DNA of 6,171 nucleotides from an uncultured Coriobacteriaceae bacterium (GTDB lineage Bacteria > Actinomycetota > Coriobacteriia > Coriobacteriales > Eggerthellaceae), in NCBI GenBank assembly GCA_902767025.1, contig CACXFZ010000063.1, forward strand, positions 1-6,171, written 5' to 3'. A program made the position numbers and the translations under genes. Position 1 is the first letter of the stretch. Every line of letters begins with the position of its first letter. The notes beneath the pieces are model-generated. The model was not told where the DNA came from, did no database searches, and saw only the letters and a program-made list of their open reading frames with translations. Below, piece after piece: positions 1 to 5,093 of this stretch.

Positions 1-6
1 AAGCGT

Positions 7-1917
7 TTAGCTTGCCAGGTTCACCCTGATTGCCACGCCGTCTTGGACGGTAACATACAACCCCAAGCCGTTTTGGCGGTAAGCCATCTCCTGTATTTCG
101 GCGAAGGTGCCCGGCTCTCCTCCATGCGCGCCGCCACCCTTCCAATACACGGTCTGCTCGGTTAAGGGGAAATACCAGTCGCGCATGCCCGTATAAGCAT
201 CCGAACTGTCCTGCATCGATGCCTCAAACGATAGGGCGCTCTCGGTGAATACCAGGTTCTTGACCTTGTCGGGAGTGTTCGAGACGAAATAGATACCGTC
301 GGGAACGACGAGAGAGGAGCGGGATGCTTCGGGTTCGGGTACGTTCGTCTGCTGCACACCCGCTGAGCCAGATATAGCCGCTAGACTTTCGGCCTCGGAC
401 ACGAAATGCCATTCCAAATCTTCACGCGGGTTGCCGTACTTGGCATAGATGGCGGGGGCTTCATCGCCCGCAATGCTGCGCGGCACACCCGACGAATCGG
501 TATATACATAGGCACCATGGTCCCACATGACGCTATCGAGCAGCTCGAGCGTGCAAGAGTCTGCGGGCAAGCGATAATACGCCTGGCTTCCTGTAGCATA
601 CCCGCTGCTTCCGGATTCGGAGATGGATCCGTCATCGCATAGCCAAACGGTGCGCCTATACCCCAGAGAATACGGGTCGAGGATACGCTTGGGCTGGTCG
701 TTTTCGATACCATACATATCATAGAGGCGATACGTAGAGGACGCGCCCGACGTGCCGTTGCCGTTGCCCGCACTTGGGTACTTCATGGCAATGAGCAGCT
801 CCGGTTTGCCGTCGCTGGCGATGTCCACGAGCGCGTACGAGAACGGCACCGCGTTCTGGTACCTTTTGGCCCCCACAGCCTCGGGGTTCACGTAGGTGCT
901 TGACGATGAGCCGCTCACATCGGCCGCAGCGTACTCGCGCAGCACCGGCAAGTAGTAATCGTAGGGGTTGAAGGCCGCCTGCTCGCGCTTTTCCTTCACG
1001 GTTCCCACAGCCTGGTCGGCTTGTGCTTCGTCGTAGCCAGATTCGATGGCTGCCTTGCGTGCTTGGTCCACCATTTCATCGGTGACATCTTCCGGCGGCA
1101 TTAGAGGAAGCTCGATGGTGAGTGTGGGTGCAGCTTCGCCAGACTGATCGCTGGAGCTGACAGAGCTGGAGCTACTTGCGCCAGAGCTGCTTTCGCTGGA
1201 ATTACCGGAGCTGGAAGCACTCGCACTGGAGCTGGCGGAGCTGGAGCTGCTCGCGCTGGAACCTGCAGGACTGGAGTTGGTGGAGCTGGCAGAGCTGGAG
1301 CTGGCAGGACTGGAGTTGGTAGAGCCAGAGACTGCAGAACTGGAACTTGCGCCCACCTCCGATGCCGGCTGGCTAGACCCTGCGCTACCGCCGCTTTCGG
1401 GCACCTGAATGCTTACGGGATCGGGAATGACATAGAACGAGCCGCTGGCCGTAAGCGGACTTGCCGCGGGCTGCACCTGGTAGGTGCCGGGTTCGAGCTC
1501 GATTACTGCCTGGGAAGGATACACGTACACCACGCGCGAAACAGCGTCTCCCGCCGTGGTGGTACCGTTCACGTTCAACGCAATCTTGCTGTCGGTTGCT
1601 TCGTCGTAGTTGGGTGCCACGATGGTCATCTTCACCGGATGAGCGTGAGACTTGCTCGTGGGCCCCATCTGCGTACAGGTAACCACCGCCATCGCCGCAG
1701 CCAAAGCAGCCACGAACCCCACGGCTGCCATTACCCACACGAGCCAGTTGCGCTTGCCCGAACGGGTCTGTGCTGTCTGCTCGTTCGTATCGACGGGCGC
1801 TGCGCCCTCCAAGTCGTGTACTGCTGTTTTGTCCTGCGAAAGCTCTATCTGCGTGCCGCATCCACCGCAAAACTTTGCGGTCGCGGGAAGCTCTTTTCCG
1901 CACTGTGGGCAATACAT
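7..1917 (-). CDS. Zinc-ribbon, single-pass membrane protein with Ser-rich stalk and extracytoplasmic domains
   Basis: 636 aa, function unknown. Seen: an N-terminal zinc ribbon with two CxxC knuckles (C3/C6 and C17/C20), a basic patch (R52, K55, R56), then one hydrophobic helix at about 58-81. By the positive-inside rule the ribbon is cytoplasmic and the rest outside. Residues 96-172 look like a small beta-sandwich (LEPGTYQV core), followed by a Ser/Ala/Gly stalk at about 178-258 and a short helical segment at 272-315. Region 316-520 includes DIASDGKPELLIAM, which resembles a degenerate FG-GAP/calcium-loop motif. The last ~100 residues (536-636) form another Trp/Tyr-rich globular part. The start is supported by AAGGAG five nt upstream of ATG; the stop is TAA. 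It follows the CWB2-lectin gene on the same strand after 137 bp, so co-transcription is possible but unproven. Membrane-anchored zinc-ribbon proteins of this layout are common in Coriobacteriia and Firmicutes and usually unassigned. The gene call is very secure; the role is not. Confidence 0.93.
   Translation of the reverse strand: MYCPQCGKELPATAKFCGGCGTQIELSQDKTAVHDLEGAAPVDTNEQTAQTRSGKRNWLVWVMAAVGFVAALAAAMAVVTCTQMGPTSKSHAHPVKMTIVAPNYDEATDSKIALNVNGTTTAGDAVSRVVYVYPSQAVIELEPGTYQVQPAASPLTASGSFYVIPDPVSIQVPESGGSAGSSQPASEVGASSSSAVSGSTNSSPASSSSASSTNSSPAGSSASSSSSASSSASASSSGNSSESSSGASSSSSVSSSDQSGEAAPTLTIELPLMPPEDVTDEMVDQARKAAIESGYDEAQADQAVGTVKEKREQAAFNPYDYYLPVLREYAAADVSGSSSSTYVNPEAVGAKRYQNAVPFSYALVDIASDGKPELLIAMKYPSAGNGNGTSGASSTYRLYDMYGIENDQPKRILDPYSLGYRRTVWLCDDGSISESGSSGYATGSQAYYRLPADSCTLELLDSVMWDHGAYVYTDSSGVPRSIAGDEAPAIYAKYGNPREDLEWHFVSEAESLAAISGSAGVQQTNVPEPEASRSSLVVPDGIYFVSNTPDKVKNLVFTESALSFEASMQDSSDAYTGMRDWYFPLTEQTVYWKGGGAHGGEPGTFAEIQEMAYRQNGLGLYVTVQDGVAIRVNLAS
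1144..1386 (-). repeat. Low-complexity Ser-rich stalk coding region with 13-residue internal repeat
   Basis: This stretch encodes residues 178-258 of the zinc-ribbon membrane protein, almost entirely Ser with Ala, Gly, Asn, Thr and Pro. The DNA is a degenerate run of ctggagctgg-like units. Within it (1246-1323) are two adjacent copies of a 13-residue unit beginning STNSSPA, at residues 199-211 and 212-224. It probably forms an extended, possibly O-glycosylated spacer that lifts the distal domains away from the membrane; that role is inferred from composition. The repetition makes length variation between strains likely. Confidence 0.8.
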
Positions 1918-1994
1918 TGCCGCTCCTTACACAAATCAGCTGCGCCAGGGCCTATTTTATTCCAACCTAAAGACACCCTGCACCCAGGCAAGCA

Positions 1995-2029
1995 CGCGAA
2001 CGGACAGCTTTGCCAGCCGCCCGTTCGCG
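1995..2029. terminator. GC-rich stem-loop downstream of the CWB2-lectin gene (possible terminator)
   Basis: CGCGAACGG (1995-2003) and CCGTTCGCG (2021-2029) form a perfect 9-bp stem around a 17-nt loop, which itself can close with GCT/AGC (2007-2009 with 2015-2017). It lies 26 bp beyond the stop codon of the CWB2-lectin gene and before the zinc-ribbon gene, where a terminator or mRNA-stabilising hairpin would be expected. Neither strand shows a T-tract after the stem, so it is not a classical intrinsic terminator. Confidence 0.4.
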
Positions 2030-2054
2030 CTTTGCACATGCGGTGTTCTACCTG

Positions 2055-3842
2055 TTATTCATACTCAACAATATATCCACAGCTACCATCGGTTCTGCGC
2101 CCATTGTTAATGAAGTCGTTCCACAGACCCTTTTCCCGAGAATGGCTGCTGCACCACATTCCCACGTAGTTTTCGCCACCTGGCTCGTGCATGGTGTCAT
2201 TAGGCTCACCTTCGGCCCATGCACGGTAGTCGGATTGACCATACGACCACACGAAGGTGCGGGATGCGTTGGCGCGCGTTAGACCAATCCAGTAGAAACT
2301 GCGGCTCTGGTTGTCCAACAGGGCCGCCACAAGGTTCTGCTCGGCGGCGTTGTTGATGGTAACCAGATGACCTCCCCGGGCCCGCGCTGCGGCTTCGGCT
2401 TCGGTCCAGGAAAGCGACTCGTTCACCACTTCGTATCGGTGCTTCGGACGTGTTGTCTGATACGCACGCGACGTGACAGTTTCAAGCTGACGATACGTCA
2501 AGTCGGCTATGGCAACCTTGCCGCCGAACACCCAACCCACACTGATGGATCGATACCACGGACTTACAAAATCGCGAATGGTCGCCGAATCTTTATTGGC
2601 CACCAACACCAGAACGCTGTTGAGTTTTCCGCAAAACGCCGAAGCCGAAAGGGCATCGTAATAGCCATCGGCTGTTGCCACGCCCACGTTGTTGGCACTC
2701 AATCCCTGCCCCGTGCACCACTGGGCAATGCGCGCCGATGTCTCGATGGCGGTTTGGCCCCACAGGCGGACAACGTTCATGCCCCTGAGCTGGTAGTCGT
2801 CAACGTCTGTGGACACAGCCGCCGGACCACCGCAGATGATAGCGCGATTAGCACGAGTAACGGCTTCCATGCCTTCCTGCGTCAAGGCGCACGTGGCGAA
2901 ATCGGTCAAGATCACAGGGGCCTTCTTGGCATACGCGTACGGACTAATCGAAAGCGCATCTTGATACGTCACCGACGTGGCAATGATGGCGTCGCTGCCC
3001 CAGTAACCCAGGCCATGTTGCCAAATGGCAATAGAAGTTCCCACCGCGTTTTGGCCCCACACACGTTCTACTTGCAAGCCCATAGAACGCAGCTGCGACT
3101 CCACGCGAGGGAGCACAGCCTTGGGGCCGCCTGCGATAATCACACGCGTTGCCCCGAGCCGTTTGATTTCAGCACGGGTTTGCTTTGATAAAGAAGACGG
3201 GTTCGTTTGCAGAATGGGGCATCGATACACGCCCGCCAAACCCGATGCCGACAGCGAGTCGTAGAAGCTGTCAATGGTGGCAACGATCACGGTGTTGCAG
3301 CTATTGTTTTCCCAGCCTACCCGAAGAATGGACTGCATGGTGTCCAATGCAGTCTTTCCATCCAGGCGCTTCCATGATGCGTCGCCTGCAGCATCGGCAG
3401 CAAGGGCCTCTTGTGCCTCCTCCGCCAAGTCTTCGTCTTGCGCCATCGTCTCTTCATCCTGCTCAGCGGGTTGTGCCTGATCCTCGTCTTGCGCCTCGAC
3501 GCCTTCGCCTTCCTGCTGGCTAGACGCGATAGCGCTGCTTTCCCCGAGTGGCTCTGTAACCATCTCTTCTGTTGCTTCGGGCTTTGCAGGCACTTCGGAT
3601 GCTTCTAGATCGTCCGAATCTGCCATAATGCCTTCGGGTCCGTCCGCGTGTCCTGGCTCCTTAGATTCGTCACCAGACTGAACGGCAACTGCCGATTCGT
3701 CTTGTTGCGACAGCTCGTTTTGCTGAATCTTTTGCTCTTGTGTGGGCTCACCGGCTAACGCGCGTGGCAGTGCCACAAACGCAAACGCCAGCAGCAGCGC
3801 CAGCAAGAATGTCAACACCCACGATACTCGTTCCCTACCCAT
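2055..3842 (-). CDS. Secreted cell-wall-binding (CWB2 x3) protein with C-terminal C-type lectin-like domain
   Basis: 595 aa, probably exported and held on the cell wall. Seen: a signal peptide (R3, R5, hydrophobic 7-25, likely cleavage after ALA30) and a Glu/Asp/Gln/Ala-rich linker at about 31-155. Three CWB2 (cell wall binding repeat 2) units follow at about 158-262, 263-362 and 363-458, marked by D-YDALS-like motifs, AGGP/CGGP turns and VWGQ/LWGQ at unit ends. Residues 468-595 are a C-type lectin-like domain with WIGL (518-521), EPN (546-548), E557, WND (574-576) and a final CGYIVEYE. EPN plus WND is the calcium-dependent sugar-binding signature, EPN being typical of mannose-type specificity in animal lectins. 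C564 and C588 fit the inner disulfide; the outer pair is replaced by A486 and V592. The start at 3842 is chosen because AAAGGAGG lies just upstream and the signal peptide begins there. Known of family: triple CWB2 modules anchor proteins to wall polymers in Clostridioides. Inferred role: surface lectin or adhesin. Confidence 0.93.
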   Translation of the reverse strand: MGRERVSWVLTFLLALLLAFAFVALPRALAGEPTQEQKIQQNELSQQDESAVAVQSGDESKEPGHADGPEGIMADSDDLEASEVPAKPEATEEMVTEPLGESSAIASSQQEGEGVEAQDEDQAQPAEQDEETMAQDEDLAEEAQEALAADAAGDASWKRLDGKTALDTMQSILRVGWENNSCNTVIVATIDSFYDSLSASGLAGVYRCPILQTNPSSLSKQTRAEIKRLGATRVIIAGGPKAVLPRVESQLRSMGLQVERVWGQNAVGTSIAIWQHGLGYWGSDAIIATSVTYQDALSISPYAYAKKAPVILTDFATCALTQEGMEAVTRANRAIICGGPAAVSTDVDDYQLRGMNVVRLWGQTAIETSARIAQWCTGQGLSANNVGVATADGYYDALSASAFCGKLNSVLVLVANKDSATIRDFVSPWYRSISVGWVFGGKVAIADLTYRQLETVTSRAYQTTRPKHRYEVVNESLSWTEAEAAARARGGHLVTINNAAEQNLVAALLDNQSRSFYWIGLTRANASRTFVWSYGQSDYRAWAEGEPNDTMHEPGGENYVGMWCSSHSREKGLWNDFINNGRRTDGSCGYIVEYE

Positions 3843-3846
3843 CGTT

Positions 3847-3854
3847 CCTCCTTT
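3847..3854 (-). promoter_or_regulatory. Strong ribosome-binding site fixing the start of the CWB2-lectin gene
   Basis: On the minus strand AAAGGAGG is followed by the 4-nt spacer AACG and then ATG at 3842. The reading frame stays open upstream to 4127, but that extension would overlap the oppositely oriented MoaE-like gene and would bury the signal peptide 95 residues inside the protein. The next in-frame ATG (3855-3857) abuts the Shine-Dalgarno itself, so 3842 is the credible start. Confidence 0.85.
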
Positions 3855-3950
3855 CATCAGCAGGCTTGCGCCCGCATAGCAATATCCGCACACCGGACCC
3901 AGGCTGCACACGCCCCACCCGGCTACCAGTACCGTATCAAGGCGTTTGGA

Positions 3951-3972
3951 CGTTGTGTTGCGCAACAAAACG
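3951..3972. promoter_or_regulatory. 22-bp near-perfect palindrome in the divergent intergenic region (candidate operator)
   Basis: The left arm CGTTGTGTTGC meets the right arm GCAACAAAACG with no spacer. Ten of the eleven base pairs match, and the central 12 bp (TGTTGC GCAACA) are perfect. It lies between two divergent genes, 109 bp from the start of the CWB2-lectin gene and 73 bp from the start of the MoaE-like gene. That is a typical position for a dimeric repressor or activator site acting on one or both promoters. No regulator gene is present in the window and I do not recognise a specific family consensus. Confidence 0.5.
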
Positions 3973-3979
3973 CAGGAGC

Positions 3980-4005
3980 CGTAGCACCACGGCGACTGTG
4001 CTACG
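3980..4005. promoter_or_regulatory. Spaced inverted repeat upstream of the MoaE-like gene
   Basis: CGTAGCAC (3980-3987) and GTGCTACG (3998-4005) are perfect 8-bp inverted arms separated by 10 bp. As DNA this could be a second operator; as RNA it could form a leader hairpin about 40 nt before the start codon of the MoaE-like gene. There is no T-tract after it, so a terminator is less likely. Function is inferred from position only. Confidence 0.4.
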
Positions 4006-4018
4006 ATGAAACCTGCGA

Positions 4019-4032
4019 TGTGATTGGTCACA
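4019..4032. promoter_or_regulatory. TGTGA-N4-TCACA dyad abutting the ribosome-binding site (CRP/FNR-like half-sites)
   Basis: TGTGA (4019-4023) and TCACA (4028-4032) flank TTGG. The half-sites match the CRP consensus half-site, but the 4-bp spacing is that of FNR boxes (TTGAT-N4-ATCAA); classical CRP sites have six. The dyad touches the Shine-Dalgarno AGGAAGGA (4032-4039), so a bound protein, or the 5-bp hairpin in mRNA, would be placed to repress. The short arms make a chance match quite possible. Confidence 0.3.
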
Positions 4033-4045
4033 GGAAGGAACTGCC

Positions 4046-4459
4046 ATGAGCGAGCTTGACGAAGTACGTGAACCGTCGATGGACCAGTGGCTGGCCGAAG
4101 CAAAGGCCGATCCGAAGGCTGCCGCATGCGGCATGTTCCTTACACACAACGGCGTAGTGCGCATCACGCCGAAGGCGCAAGTGCGCGAAGGCGCCCAAGG
4201 CCTGCCTGCGGTTGCCGCCATCGATTTTTCCTACGATGCCACAGGCGTGGACAACGCAGTTGCGCAGGCGCTGACCATGCCCGGTATTTCTTATGTGCGC
4301 GTGTGGCTGGCAGAGGGCCGACTGCATGTGGGCGATTCGATCATGTACGTGCTCGTAGGTGGCGACATTCGCCCGCACGTCATCGATTGCCTGCAAGAGC
4401 TGGTGGGCACCATCAAGAGCACGTGCGTAACCGAAACGGAAATCTACGAACAAGACTAG
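4046..4459 (+). CDS. MoaE-like (molybdopterin synthase large subunit family) protein, divergent
   Basis: 137 aa, cytoplasmic with no signal or membrane segment. Known of family: MoaE pairs with MoaD to convert precursor Z (cPMP) to molybdopterin, the dithiolene step of molybdenum cofactor synthesis. The family match rests on GMFLTHNGVVR (29-39, as in GAVVTFTGKVR of E. coli MoaE), on VRVWLAEGRLHVGDSIMYVLVGGDIR (84-109, aligning with the RVTVIHRIGELWPGDEI region) and on LQELVGTIK (116-124, aligning with IMDYLK). R39, R109 and K124 are kept; K124 corresponds to the active-site Lys119 of E. coli. The first HR is replaced by LA, the second HR by IR, and the WKRE segment with Lys126 by TETE. Activity as MPT synthase is therefore uncertain. 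The start is supported by AGGAAGGA six nt upstream of ATG. It is 42 bp before rlmH and likely co-transcribed. No moaD or other cofactor gene is visible. Confidence 0.85.
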   Translation: MSELDEVREPSMDQWLAEAKADPKAAACGMFLTHNGVVRITPKAQVREGAQGLPAVAAIDFSYDATGVDNAVAQALTMPGISYVRVWLAEGRLHVGDSIMYVLVGGDIRPHVIDCLQELVGTIKSTCVTETEIYEQD

Positions 4460-4501
4460 CGGGCTGCGCTTCGACGGGCCCCGCTTCACGCCAGGGTATC
4501 T

Positions 4502-4951
4502 ATGCTGCATATCGATGTCATAGCCGTAGGCAAGCTGAAAGAGCGCTTTTGGAAAGACGCCTGCGCTGAATATTTGAAGCGCCTAGGCGGCTACGCCAAA
4601 GTGGCGGTGCGCGAAGTACCGGATAGCTCGCTTGAGCGCGAGGCAGACGCCGTGCTAACCGCCCTCGACTCGATGGGTGCAGCGCACGTGGTGTTGCTCG
4701 CCATCAACGGCAAGCCCACTTCCAGCGAGCAGCTGGCTGCCAAGCTTGACACGTGGGCGTTGTCGGGCGTTTCGCGCGTAGCCTTCGTCATAGGCGGCAG
4801 TGATGGCGTGGCTACGAGCGTTTCCGCACGCGCCCACGAAGCGCTCAGCTTCGGACCCATCACGCTTCCCCACAACCTAGCGCGCGTTGTGCTACTCGAA
4901 CAAATCTATCGGGCATGCAAAATCAATAAAGGCGAGCCCTACCACAAGTAG
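4502..4951 (+). CDS. rlmH: 23S rRNA (pseudouridine(1915)-N(3))-methyltransferase RlmH
   Basis: 149 aa, close to the usual 155-160. RlmH (SPOUT family, alpha/beta trefoil-knot fold) methylates N3 of pseudouridine 1915 in helix 69 of 23S rRNA, using S-adenosylmethionine, on assembled 70S ribosomes. Seen: N-terminal HIDVIAVGKLKERFWKDACAEYLKRL (3-28), the central LLAINGKPTSSEQLA (65-79), the SAM-binding FVIGGSDG (95-102), and the strongly conserved C-terminus LPHNLARVVLLEQIYRACKI-NKGEPYHK (122-149), including the terminal Tyr-His used in catalysis and substrate contact. The start is ATG at 4502 with a modest AGGG five nt upstream; translation may also benefit from the MoaE-like gene ending 42 bp before. 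It is a single-copy housekeeping gene in most bacteria and is widely used as a chromosomal landmark. Nothing looks damaged. Confidence 0.97.
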   Translation: MLHIDVIAVGKLKERFWKDACAEYLKRLGGYAKVAVREVPDSSLEREADAVLTALDSMGAAHVVLLAINGKPTSSEQLAAKLDTWALSGVSRVAFVIGGSDGVATSVSARAHEALSFGPITLPHNLARVVLLEQIYRACKINKGEPYHK

Positions 4952-4964
4952 AGCGCCAGCGAAC

Positions 4965-4980
4965 AGGCGCAACTGCGCCT
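4965..4980 (+). terminator. Short GC stem-loop after rlmH (weak terminator candidate)
   Basis: AGGCGC (4965-4970) and GCGCCT (4975-4980) form a 6-bp stem around AACT, 14 bp past the rlmH stop. The following bases (CATTCCAATCCTT) are pyrimidine-rich but lack a T-run, so termination efficiency is doubtful. Confidence 0.3.
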
Positions 4981-5001
4981 CATTCCAATCCTTCGGGGGA
5001 G

Positions 5002-5092
5002 GACCTATCTAAATCCCAGGGGCAATGATAGGTCGTGATCGAGGGTCGAAGAAGGTAACTCGACCTATCCCCTGGGGTTTAGATAGGTCGAG
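5002..5092. repeat. 91-bp nested palindrome built from four copies of GACCTATC/GATAGGTC
   Basis: The 8-mer occurs at 5002-5009 (GACCTATC), 5027-5034 (GATAGGTC), 5062-5069 (GACCTATC) and 5082-5089 (GATAGGTC). The outer arms 5002-5022 and 5069-5089 are complementary over 21 bp with one exception, 5014 T against 5077 G, which is a G-U wobble in plus-strand RNA and an A-C mismatch in minus-strand RNA. After a 5-nt bulge, 5028-5035 pairs with 5061-5068, leaving a 25-nt loop. The alternative fold gives two separate hairpins: 5002-5009 with 5027-5034 (8 bp), and 5059-5069 with 5082-5092 (11 bp, 12-nt loop). The element fills the gap between the convergent rlmH and LCP genes and ends one base before the LCP stop codon. 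It could be a bidirectional terminator-like structure without T-tracts, a REPIN-like dispersed palindrome, or a protein-binding site. The symmetry itself is certain; the function is not. Confidence 0.85.
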
Positions 5093-5093
5093 A

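Noticed and set aside
1668..1690. Lipobox at the end of the membrane helix of the zinc-ribbon protein (Cys81)
   Set aside because: VVTC lacks the small residue normally before the Cys, and the helix is internal, after a 57-residue cytoplasmic part, so a lipoprotein signal is unlikely.
1954..1982. Minus-strand promoter for the zinc-ribbon gene (TAAAAT at 1959-1954)
   Set aside because: The -10-like hexamer is good, but no acceptable -35 lies 16-18 bp upstream, so I do not call it.
2058..2441. C-type lectin domain as a diversity-generating retroelement target
   Set aside because: No reverse transcriptase, template repeat or adenine-biased variable repeat is visible, and the domain is the EPN/WND lectin type rather than the formylglycine-generating-enzyme type usual for such targets.
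2367..3188. 273-codon plus-strand open frame antisense to the CWB2-lectin gene
   Set aside because: Its product is Arg/His/Cys-rich without domain signature, and it lies wholly opposite a frame with clear CWB2 motifs, so it is a shadow of GC-rich coding DNA.
3843..4127. N-terminal extension of the CWB2-lectin frame to 4127
   Set aside because: It would overlap the divergent MoaE-like gene and place the signal peptide internally; the strong Shine-Dalgarno supports the start at 3842.
4028..4510. Minus-strand open frames opposite the MoaE-like gene
   Set aside because: His/Arg-rich translations without family features; the plus strand has a good ribosome-binding site and a MoaE-family match.
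5002..5092. Classical intrinsic terminator
   Set aside because: Neither strand has a T-tract after the stem, and the four-motif nested design is more elaborate than a terminator needs.
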